DNA of 6,085 nt from Alphaproteobacteria bacterium (GTDB lineage Bacteria > Pseudomonadota > Alphaproteobacteria > UBA8366 > JADFVY01). Below are positions 1 to 5,106 of the stretch, one piece after another. The notes under the pieces were generated by a model that saw only the letters and a list, made by a program, of their open reading frames with translations, searched no databases and was not told the origin of the DNA. Made by a program: the position numbers and the translations under genes. Where the stretch lies: assembly GCA_029881615.1 (NCBI GenBank), contig JAOUMF010000147.1:1-6085 (forward strand), in the 5' to 3' direction. Position 1 is the first letter of the stretch, and each line of letters opens with the position of its first letter.

Positions 1-271
1 CCCCGGCCAGATGCGAGTTGATGCAGTATTCGCAGCCATTGGTGACGCTGACCGCCACATAGATCATTTCCTTGGTCAGCGGGTCCAGCGCGCCCGGCGC
101 CATGACCTGCTTGATGCTCTCCCAGGTGCGTTTCAGGGTCGCCGGGTCCTGCGCCAGCGCCTTCCAGAAATTGTTGATCCAGTCGGTCTTGCGGGTCGCC
201 ATGATGTCGTCATAGACCGCGCGGACCTCTGGCGAAGCATCCCCGTATTCCACGAATTTTCCGATCGGCAT
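1..271 (-). CDS. AhpD-like / carboxymuconolactone decarboxylase family protein (3' end outside window)
   Basis: Read on the minus strand from ATG at 271-269, the first 90 residues are visible; the gene continues past the left edge. The product begins MPIGKFVEYGD and contains a long helical stretch (DWINNFWKALAQDP, about residues 30-43). It ends in LDPLTKEMIYVAVSVTNGCEYCINSH, in which Cys80, Cys83 and His87 form the CxxC-xxx-H active-site motif of the AhpD-like alkylhydroperoxidase/CMD fold. Known members are small cytoplasmic all-helical proteins that act as peroxidase-linked thiol reductants or as decarboxylases; with both cysteines present a thiol-redox role is the likelier. A purine-rich AAGGGAAGG lies about 10 nt upstream of the start (complement of about 278-288), supporting this ATG. 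The gene is divergent from the FAD oxidoreductase and shares a 189-nt intergenic region with it. The family call is firm; the exact reaction is unknown. Confidence 0.88.
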   Translation of the reverse strand, partial: MPIGKFVEYGDASPEVRAVYDDIMATRKTDWINNFWKALAQDPATLKRTWESIKQVMAPGALDPLTKEMIYVAVSVTNGCEYCINSHLAG

Positions 272-292
272 GGCCTGTCCCTTCCCTTGCCC

Positions 293-322
293 GGTTGCGA
301 TTACGATTGCGATTGCGATAGC
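293..322. repeat. Imperfect hexamer repeat (GATTGC-like, five units)
   Basis: Five successive hexamers read GGTTGC, GATTAC, GATTGC, GATTGC, GATAGC, so a 6-bp unit is repeated with one or two changes per copy. The block lies 22-51 nt upstream of the start of the leftward AhpD-like gene, within its probable leader or promoter. The copies are too few and too degenerate to argue strongly for slippage-driven variation. It may simply be a relic of local duplication. Confidence 0.5.
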
Positions 323-402
323 AGGCAACAGATTAGAGCCATTCCCGGCAACAGGGAACCACCCCTCACCCTGCGGCCAAATATCCATCCCTGCCCCGCC
401 TT

Positions 403-419
403 GCAGTCTGCTAGACTGC
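403..419. promoter_or_regulatory. Perfect inverted repeat in divergent intergenic region, candidate operator
   Basis: GCAGTCT (403-409) and AGACTGC (413-419) are exact reverse complements separated by GCT. This is the symmetry expected for a dimeric regulator site. It lies 42 nt upstream of the oxidoreductase ATG and 132 nt upstream of the AhpD-like ATG, so one regulator could control both. A run of T does not follow, so it is not an intrinsic terminator. No convincing sigma-70 promoter was recognised beside it, and the binding protein is unknown. Confidence 0.35.
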
Positions 420-460
420 CGCCACTTTCAAATCTCACCCGGAAACGATCGGCATCATTC

Positions 461-1771
461 ATGGCATCAGGCGGCGATTTTCCGACGGACCGGCATGGCT
501 GGGCGGAGCTTCTGCCCGAGCGGCGGGCGAGCGAGCCCTTGCGCGGCGACCACCGGGTCGCCTGGGCGGTGATCGGCGCCGGGGTGACCGGGCTGGCCTG
601 CGCGCGGCGGCTGGCCGCGCTGCATCCCGACCAGGAAATCCTGCTGCTGGAGGCGCGCCTGGTCGGCCAGGGGGCGTCGGGGCGCAATTCCGGCTTCGCC
701 GTCGCGGTCAGCCAGTTTTCCGGCGGCGTCAAACCGGGCGAACTCGATAACTGCCGCCGCATCAACCGCATCAACCGGGCCGGGCTGGATCTGCTGCGGG
801 CGCAGGTGGCGGACAACGCCATCGATTGCCAGTGGCGCGAGGACGGCTTCTACCACACCGCCGCCGACCGGAAGGCGCTCGCCGAACATGGCCATTTCCT
901 GCGCTATCTGGAGGCGCTGGAGATCGCCCATGACCCCCTCGACGCCGGGGCCCTGGCCGCCCGCCTGGGCAGCGCCCATTACCGGGCCGGGGTTCACGTC
1001 CATGAAGGGGCGCTGCTGCAGCCGGCCGCCCTGGTGCGCGGGCTGGCCGACAGCCTGCCCGCCAATGTCCGGCTGCATGAGCGCAGTCCCGTTCTGGCGA
1101 TCGAAAAGGGCGCGCCGCCGACCATCAGGCTGGCGCGGGGCGTTGTCCGGGCCGACAATGTGATCCTGGCCACCAATTACGAGGCGACGAAGCTGGGCTT
1201 CCTGCGCCGCTACCTGACCGCCAGCACCCTGTCGGGCAGTTTCACCCGGGTCCTGAACGACGAAGAGTTAGCCACCTTGGGCAGCGCGGCGGAATGGGGC
1301 GTGCTCTCGCTACATAGCGGCGGCGCGACGGTGCGGCTGACGGCGGACCGCCGGATCTGCCTGCGCAACACGGCGGAATTCAGCGGCGGCGCCCTGCTGT
1401 CCGAGGCGCAGCTGGCGGCCCGCCAGGCCATCCACCGCGCCGGGTTCGAGCGGCGCTTTCCACAGCTGGCCCATGTCCCCTTCGAATTCGCCTGGTCGGG
1501 GGTCGAGGGGATCAGCCGCAACGGCACCAATTTCTTCGGCCGCAAGGCGGACAACATCTATCTGGCGGGCGGCTATAACGGGTCGGGCGTCAGCCGGGGC
1601 ACCGCCTTCGGCACGGCGCTGGCGGACTATGCCAGCGGCGGCCGGTCGGCGCTGATCGAGGATTGCCTGGCCTCGGCCCCCGGCGCCTGGATCCCGCCAC
1701 GGCCCATCCTCGATATCGGCGCCTTCCTGACCGTCCGTTCGCGCTTCCGGGGCGTCGGCCTGGACCGGTGA
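461..1771 (+). CDS. FAD-dependent oxidoreductase, DAO (PuuB/DadA-like) family
   Basis: The product is 436 residues, the normal length for DAO-family flavoenzymes, which oxidise C-N bonds of amines or amino acids and pass electrons to oxygen or a quinone. An N-terminal Rossmann FAD-binding motif GAGVTG sits at residues 39-44, followed by the ribose-binding acidic residue Glu64 in LLLEA and by GASGRNSG at 71-78, a pattern seen in gamma-glutamylputrescine oxidase-like proteins. Near the C-terminus, NIYLAGGYNGSGVSRGTAFG (about 365-384) is the second FAD-contacting segment of the family. No signal peptide or membrane segment is seen, so it is probably cytoplasmic. The frame is open upstream to position 11, but the extra residues translate intergenic DNA; ATG 461 gives the usual 30-40 residue lead before the Rossmann motif. 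The ribosome-binding site is weak (GGAAA about 15 nt upstream). The substrate cannot be deduced; gamma-glutamylputrescine, sarcosine-like amines and D-amino acids are all possible. Confidence 0.9.
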   Translation: MASGGDFPTDRHGWAELLPERRASEPLRGDHRVAWAVIGAGVTGLACARRLAALHPDQEILLLEARLVGQGASGRNSGFAVAVSQFSGGVKPGELDNCRRINRINRAGLDLLRAQVADNAIDCQWREDGFYHTAADRKALAEHGHFLRYLEALEIAHDPLDAGALAARLGSAHYRAGVHVHEGALLQPAALVRGLADSLPANVRLHERSPVLAIEKGAPPTIRLARGVVRADNVILATNYEATKLGFLRRYLTASTLSGSFTRVLNDEELATLGSAAEWGVLSLHSGGATVRLTADRRICLRNTAEFSGGALLSEAQLAARQAIHRAGFERRFPQLAHVPFEFAWSGVEGISRNGTNFFGRKADNIYLAGGYNGSGVSRGTAFGTALADYASGGRSALIEDCLASAPGAWIPPRPILDIGAFLTVRSRFRGVGLDR

Positions 1772-1777
1772 GGCCGG

Positions 1778-1807
1778 GTGGAACAAGGGTGCGTGAAACA
1801 AGGGCGC
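1778..1807. repeat. Tandem duplication of a 15-bp unit after the oxidoreductase stop
   Basis: GTGGAACAAGGGTGC (1778-1792) is immediately followed by GTGAAACAAGGGCGC (1793-1807), matching at 13 of 15 positions. It begins six bases after the TGA of the oxidoreductase. The remainder of the 179-nt gap to the next gene holds an A8 tract (1862-1869) but no hairpin-plus-T terminator and no clear promoter. The repeat has no evident function. Confidence 0.6.
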
Positions 1808-1950
1808 CCGGCATCGACGGGTTTGGCCGGCCCCCGGCACGCGCCCCACATCCCCCCGCCGAAAAAAAACCGGTCGAACTTGCCCGGCCGCGCCTGATAC
1901 TGTCCCCCGACCATAGCCGACCGAATGAAGCCGACAAAAGGATGAGATGA

Positions 1951-2718
1951 ATGAAACAGGTTGCTGTCATCACCGGCGCCGCGCGCGGGATCGGGCTGGC
2001 CACCGCCAGGAAATTCCTTGCCGAGGGCTGGCGCGTCGTCATGCTGGATATCGACGGCGAGACCCAGGACCGCGCCCACCGCGAGCTGAACGACCCCGAC
2101 AACACGCTGGCCCTTCAATGCGACGTGTCGGCCCCGGACCAGGTCGCCACCGCGATCGACGCGGCCGTCGCCCGCTTCGGCCGCATCGACGTGCTGGTGA
2201 ACAATGCCGGCATCGCCATCTTCAGCCCGGTGATGGAAACCAGTTTCGAGGACTGGTCGGCGGTGCTGGCGACGAACCTGTCCGGCCCCTTCATCTGCAC
2301 CAAGGCCTGCGTGCCGGCGATGCTGGCCGGCGGCGGCGGCAGCATCGTCAATATCACCTCGATCTCGGGCACCAGGGCCTCGACCCTGCGCGTGGCCTAT
2401 GGCACCAGCAAGGCGGCGCTGATGCATCTGACCAAGCAGCTGGCGGCGGAACTGGGCACGCAGGGCATAAGGGTCAACGCCGTCTCGCCCGGCCCGGTGG
2501 ATACCGCCATGGCCAAGAAGGTCCACACGCCCGACATCCGCGCCGACTATCACGACGCCATCCCGCTCAACCGATACGGCACGGAAGAGGAACTGGCCGA
2601 GGCCATCTTCTTCCTCGGCGGCGACCGTGCGAGCTACATCAACGGCACGGTGATCAATGTGGACGGCGGCTTCGCCGCAACCGGCATCGGCCTGGCGAGC
2701 CTGCGCGGCGCGGATTGA
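1951..2718 (+). CDS. Classical short-chain dehydrogenase/reductase (SDR), FabG-like
   Basis: The 255-residue length is typical of a classical SDR, a soluble NAD(P)-dependent oxidoreductase acting on alcohol or keto groups. The cofactor motif TGAARGIG is at residues 8-15. Asp33 at the end of the second beta strand (VVMLDID) favours NAD(H) over NADP(H). Asp58 (CDV) would contact adenine, and NNAG is at 84-87. The catalytic tetrad is complete: Asn109, Ser137 (in NITSISG), Tyr150 and Lys154 (YGTSK). The post-catalytic VNAVSPGPVDTAM segment and the C-terminal YINGTVINVDGG are also canonical. The start is supported by AAAGGA about 9 nt upstream. It follows the oxidoreductase in the same direction after 179 nt, so co-transcription is possible but not shown. 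The substrate is unknown; sequence features alone do not separate sugar, hydroxy-acid or acyl substrates. Confidence 0.95.
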   Translation: MKQVAVITGAARGIGLATARKFLAEGWRVVMLDIDGETQDRAHRELNDPDNTLALQCDVSAPDQVATAIDAAVARFGRIDVLVNNAGIAIFSPVMETSFEDWSAVLATNLSGPFICTKACVPAMLAGGGGSIVNITSISGTRASTLRVAYGTSKAALMHLTKQLAAELGTQGIRVNAVSPGPVDTAMAKKVHTPDIRADYHDAIPLNRYGTEEELAEAIFFLGGDRASYINGTVINVDGGFAATGIGLASLRGAD

Positions 2719-2833
2719 CGCGAGGGGGGTGGGGGGCCAACCGGAAACACCCAACGATCTGTTATTATTCGGAAAACAAGAAACAAGGATGCCGTTGACC
2801 CGGAATTTCCCGAAGACGGTTGCGCGAATGGGT

Positions 2834-2863
2834 TTGGCGCATCATGGGCGGATATGCTACGAT
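2834..2863 (+). promoter_or_regulatory. Weak sigma-70-type promoter candidate for lipoprotein gene 1
   Basis: TTGGCG (2834-2839) and TACGAT (2858-2863) are spaced by 18 nt, each resembling the -35 and -10 consensus with two or three mismatches. Transcription would begin near 2870, giving a leader of about 140 nt that includes the hairpins at 2948-2983. The match is modest, and a -10 at CATAAT (2869-2874) without a good -35 is an alternative. Confidence 0.25.
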
Positions 2864-2874
2864 AAGGGCATAAT
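2852..2874 (+). repeat. Leader motif shared with lipoprotein gene 2 (copy 1)
   Basis: This segment, with core CGATAAGGGCATAA (2860-2873), aligns with 4072-4093 in front of the second lipoprotein gene. By hand count 18 of 23 aligned positions match, with one gap. It is not found in front of the third gene. It may be a promoter element or regulator site shared by the first two genes, or a remnant of duplication that included the leader. Confidence 0.45.
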
Positions 2875-2947
2875 CAGAAGGGTAATGACCCGGCGGGAAT
2901 CACGCCGCGTCGGACGCATGAAAATGCGATCCTCCCCGGAAAGCGGC

Positions 2948-2983
2948 GGCCAGGGTTCGAGACAACGAACCGGCCTTCGGGCC
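2948..2983 (+). promoter_or_regulatory. Two mutually exclusive hairpins in the 5' leader of lipoprotein gene 1
   Basis: Hairpin A pairs GGCC (2948-2951) with GGCC (2972-2975) and GGTTCG (2954-2959) with CGAACC (2966-2971), with a two-base bulge (AG) and a six-base loop. Hairpin B pairs GGCC (2972-2975) with GGCC (2980-2983) around a stable UUCG tetraloop. Both need 2972-2975, so only one can form at a time. They end 11 nt before the AAGGAGG ribosome-binding site. No T-run follows, so neither is an intrinsic terminator. A role in mRNA stability or translation control is possible but unproven. Confidence 0.4.
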
Positions 2984-2994
2984 CGCAATGGCAT

Positions 2995-3001
2995 AAGGAG
3001 G
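2995..3001 (+). promoter_or_regulatory. Strong ribosome-binding site for lipoprotein gene 1
   Basis: AAGGAGG lies 7 nt before the ATG at 3009 and is a full match to the anti-Shine-Dalgarno core. It fixes the start of the gene, and is the strongest such site in the window, suggesting high expression of the first lipoprotein. Confidence 0.85.
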
Positions 3002-3008
3002 AAGAACC

Positions 3009-4025
3009 ATGGCCAAGAACCATCTTCGGCTCGTTCTGGCCGCAACCGCCATCCTGACCCTGTCGGCCTGCGGTGGCGGTGGCTCCCCGACGGGGACGAT
3101 CATCGACATGGGCGCGGTAACCGGGTCCGGCGCGTCCAGTGATCCTTACACCCTGCCGCTGACGACGCCGCCCGGCACGAACGGAGGAATCGCCGATTAC
3201 TACGCCGCCGGCGACGGCTACTGGAAAACCACCTGGTACGGGCAGGAAATCGATATCGGCGACGGTGTCGCGATACCGCCGGTTCTTTCGCCGGCGCTTC
3301 TGTACGACACCGCGACGGATACCTGGACAGCCAATGTCGACGGCTCGCCGGTCACCCTCGCCTGGGACGCGTCGGAGGGCCACTTCATGTGCACAAGTGC
3401 CGCCTGCGGCGCCGCCGCTTACAGCGCGACTCTCCTCAACACGTACGGCGACGGGGTGACCGAATACGGGGCCCTCGGGATTCTGCGGAGCTATACCGAG
3501 GCGCCGACTTATGACAGCGGGTCGGTCCTCGTGGCCTATTATGGCTTGAGGACGATCGCCGACGATATGCCGCAATCCGGCGGCGCGACATATTCCGGGA
3601 CCATGCATGGTTTCCTGCATCGCCACCTGACGCAGCCGGTGCCGATCGTCAACGGAACCGTCGATATGACCGCCACCTTCACCAGCGGCGGGGGCACGCT
3701 GGACATTTACGGCACGGGAGAGCTCGACGCCACCGGCGTCGCTTCCAACGGCGAGGCAATCTATTCCGGCGGCGTGGTTGAGGTCTTCGGCCCCGCCACG
3801 ATCGCCGGCAACAGCTTCAGCGGCACGATCTCGAGCAGGATATCGGGCATGTCCGGCGCGGCGGACGCCACCTGGACCAGCGGGTTCGCGGACGGCGCGT
3901 TCTTCGGACCGGCGGCGGACGAGGTGGTCGCCAGCTTCAAGTCGCCGGGCGACGTGCCGACCAACAGTTTCGGCAATGAGGCCGCGATCCTGATCGGCGG
4001 ATTCACGGCGGCGCAGACACCATAA
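3009..4025 (+). CDS. TbpB-like beta-barrel surface lipoprotein 1
   Basis: This 338-residue product starts with a lipoprotein signal peptide (basic MAKNHLR, hydrophobic core, lipobox LSAC with acylated Cys21), then a CGGGG tether. Gly rather than Asp at +2 predicts outer-membrane sorting. Residues about 45-75 contain DPYTLP and GGIADYYAAG, both recurring in lipoprotein 3. The N-terminal half has LLYDTATDTW (97-106) and a Cys pair, Cys128/Cys133. The C-terminal half (about 177-338) has YYGLRT (177-182), GGATYSG (191-197), GNSFSG (267-272) and GAFFGPAADEV (296-306), the hallmark order of the TbpB-type barrel family (Pfam TbpB_B_D). Family members are outer-membrane lipoproteins that bind host or environmental ligands; many are flipped to the surface by Slam. 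Its GAFFGP motif is followed by AADEVVAS rather than the usual AxELGG. The protein carries extra residues (about 237-262) relative to its paralogs. The fold call is by motif only; the ligand is unknown, and nothing supports transferrin itself. Confidence 0.82.
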   Translation: MAKNHLRLVLAATAILTLSACGGGGSPTGTIIDMGAVTGSGASSDPYTLPLTTPPGTNGGIADYYAAGDGYWKTTWYGQEIDIGDGVAIPPVLSPALLYDTATDTWTANVDGSPVTLAWDASEGHFMCTSAACGAAAYSATLLNTYGDGVTEYGALGILRSYTEAPTYDSGSVLVAYYGLRTIADDMPQSGGATYSGTMHGFLHRHLTQPVPIVNGTVDMTATFTSGGGTLDIYGTGELDATGVASNGEAIYSGGVVEVFGPATIAGNSFSGTISSRISGMSGAADATWTSGFADGAFFGPAADEVVASFKSPGDVPTNSFGNEAAILIGGFTAAQTP

Positions 4026-4124
4026 GCCGGGCGGCAGGGTTCGGCGCTTCGCTGAGACCGGTGTGAACGGCATATTCGGCGATAAGGCATAAAAACAAAG
4101 GTTAAGAACAGAAAGGAAAATGCA
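4026..4124 (+). other. 99-nt spacer between lipoprotein genes 1 and 2
   Basis: The first half is GC-rich and has no clear terminator. The second half (4081-4124) is strikingly A-rich, and contains the leader motif copy and the AAAGGAAA ribosome-binding site 7 nt before ATG 4125. The A-rich block could mark a promoter for genes 2 and 3, but no good -35/-10 pair is visible; TGAACG (4064-4069) with CATAAA (4088-4093) at 18-nt spacing is the best and is poor. Confidence 0.5.
4072..4093 (+). repeat. Leader motif shared with lipoprotein gene 1 (copy 2)
   Basis: With core CGATAAGGCATAA (4080-4092), this segment is the counterpart of 2852-2874. Weaker similarity seems to continue for about 20 nt on the downstream side in both places. 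Here the start codon follows only about 30 nt later, whereas in front of gene 1 about 135 nt, including the hairpins, intervene. Confidence 0.45.
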
Positions 4125-5066
4125 ATGACTAAGAGAAAATCTGGCGGGATCGCGTCTTTCGCCGCCGCCCTGGCGCTGGCCGGCTGCGGCGGGGGCGGGG
4201 GCGCCGCCTTCGACCCGTTCCCGGCCACCGACAATGTGCTGCCGGCGGAGCATCCGGGCGCCGGCGCGCCCATGCAGACGCTGGCGGATCACGCGGCCGC
4301 CGGCGGCACCTGGCGGGTCAATCTCGACGGGCAGGCGGGTGTGTCGACCGCGGGCGACATGACCCTGTACGACGCGCTCACCTACGATGCCGACCTCGAC
4401 GTGTGGGGCATTTATGTGAACGGGGAAATGATAGCCCTTTCTTTCGTGAGCGGCTCGACGAACACATACGAGGCCACCTGCTCGTTTCTGACCAATTGCC
4501 AGATATGGCTCGTGCCCGACCGGGTGGCGACGGGAACCACCGACTACGGCGCGTTCGGGTTTGTATATGTCAACGGGGTTTGGCCTTCCGTTGCGGCCGA
4601 ATATTTCCATTACGGCCTGAAGACGCCGGTTTCCGCCATGCCCGTTGGCGGAACGGCGAGCTATTCAGGCGAGTGGGAGGCCAATTTCGCTTTCCTCGGC
4701 GACCCGCAGGAATATCGGGGAACCGCGACGGTGGAGGCTACCTTCGCGCCCGATGGCGGGACCGTAGCAGTTAGCGTCGGCATGGCCTCTCCCTTCCCGT
4801 TCGACCTGTCGGGCTCCGCGACCATTTCCGGCAACAGCTATGCGGGAACCATGACGGGAACGATGGTCGACATTGATGGAAATTCATACACCTTCGCCGC
4901 CGCGGCCGGTAACACCGTGTCCGGCGCGTTCTACGGCCCGGACCAGACCGGTACGTCAGGCGAAACCGCCGGCGTCTTCCACGTCGCCACCGACCCGGCC
5001 GACGCGAACCAGATGGAAATCGCCGGCGGCTTCTGGGCGCAGCAGACGTCCTATGCCGCGCCGTGA
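4125..5066 (+). CDS. TbpB-like beta-barrel surface lipoprotein 2
   Basis: A 313-residue paralog of its neighbours. The signal peptide has basic KRK, a hydrophobic Ala/Leu core and lipobox LAGC with Cys21, followed by five Gly. An N-terminal LADHAAAGGTW (53-63) matches the DYYAAG / DYFAQGGVW segments of the other two, but the DPY-x-x-P linker motif is missing. LYDALTYDADLDVW (81-94), the Cys pair Cys119/Cys125 and TDYGAFGF (139-146) follow. The barrel half shows FHYGLKT (161-167), GGTASYSG (175-182), ATISGNSYAGT (232-242) and GAFYGP (267-272). After GAFYGP comes a longer loop, DQTGTSGETAGVF, in place of the compact DASEAVG of lipoprotein 3. It ends GGFWAQQTSYAAP, nearly identical to the end of lipoprotein 3. 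The start is set by AAAGGAAA. Predicted location is the outer membrane, possibly the cell surface. The ligand is unknown. Confidence 0.82.
   Translation: MTKRKSGGIASFAAALALAGCGGGGGAAFDPFPATDNVLPAEHPGAGAPMQTLADHAAAGGTWRVNLDGQAGVSTAGDMTLYDALTYDADLDVWGIYVNGEMIALSFVSGSTNTYEATCSFLTNCQIWLVPDRVATGTTDYGAFGFVYVNGVWPSVAAEYFHYGLKTPVSAMPVGGTASYSGEWEANFAFLGDPQEYRGTATVEATFAPDGGTVAVSVGMASPFPFDLSGSATISGNSYAGTMTGTMVDIDGNSYTFAAAAGNTVSGAFYGPDQTGTSGETAGVFHVATDPADANQMEIAGGFWAQQTSYAAP
5019..5053 (+). repeat. Conserved 3' segment shared with lipoprotein gene 3 (copy 1)
   Basis: These 35 bases encode IAGGFWAQQTS plus part of the next codon, and match 6016-6050 at 32 of 35 positions, including two of the three differences in the Ala/Thr codon. 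The rest of the two genes has diverged far more. The segment encodes the predicted last beta strand of the barrel. Confidence 0.75.
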
Positions 5067-5106
5067 GGCAGCACGAAAGCAAAGGAAGGACAGGAAGGAG
5101 AAAAAG
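5067..5106 (+). promoter_or_regulatory. 40-nt purine-rich spacer with ribosome-binding site of lipoprotein gene 3
   Basis: The spacer is almost entirely A and G, with AGGAAGGAG (5092-5100) placed 6 nt before ATG 5107; a second AAGGAAGGA (5082-5090) lies just upstream. There is no terminator and no promoter motif, so genes 2 and 3 are very probably one transcript. The site decides the start of gene 3 against the longer open frame from 4873. Confidence 0.7.

Larger units (their letters stand above)
2719..3008 (+). other. 290-nt leader/intergenic region ahead of the lipoprotein cluster
   Basis: No gene is supported here. The segment begins with a G-rich run (2721-2737) and then becomes locally AT-richer (2758-2790), which suggests a transcription boundary between the SDR and the lipoprotein genes. 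It holds a weak promoter candidate, a sequence partly repeated in front of the second lipoprotein gene, two overlapping hairpins and a strong ribosome-binding site, each listed separately. No intrinsic terminator for the SDR gene was found. Confidence 0.6.

Noticed and set aside
342..358. TTCCC / GGGAA inverted repeat and repeated GGCAACAG (324-331, 347-354) as operators
   Set aside because: Five-base arms and a single 8-mer repeat are too short to separate from chance in this composition.
11..460. N-terminal extension of the FAD oxidoreductase to position 11
   Set aside because: The extra 150 residues are antisense to the AhpD-like gene and then cross intergenic DNA; no family motif is present and ATG 461 gives a normal-length protein.
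1627..2754. 375-codon minus-strand open frame over the SDR gene
   Set aside because: His/Asp/Gly/Arg-rich shadow of a gene whose plus-strand product has a complete SDR motif set.
2719..2760. Intrinsic terminator after the SDR gene
   Set aside because: There is a G-rich run but no stable stem followed by a T-run.
2789..3142. Small plus-strand open frame starting at ATG 2789
   Set aside because: The purine stretch abuts the ATG with no spacing, the translation is Arg-rich without motifs, and it overlaps the start of lipoprotein gene 1 out of frame.
2874..4610. 578-codon open frame on the minus strand antisense to lipoprotein genes 1 and 2
   Set aside because: Arg/Gly-rich translation with no recognisable domain; it is the expected by-product of GC-rich coding DNA on the other strand, where the lipoprotein reading has signal peptides, ribosome-binding sites and family motifs.
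4873..5106. 78-residue N-terminal extension of lipoprotein 3
   Set aside because: It overlaps lipoprotein 2 out of frame and is Arg/Pro-rich; it would bury the signal peptide, and a good ribosome-binding site precedes ATG 5107.
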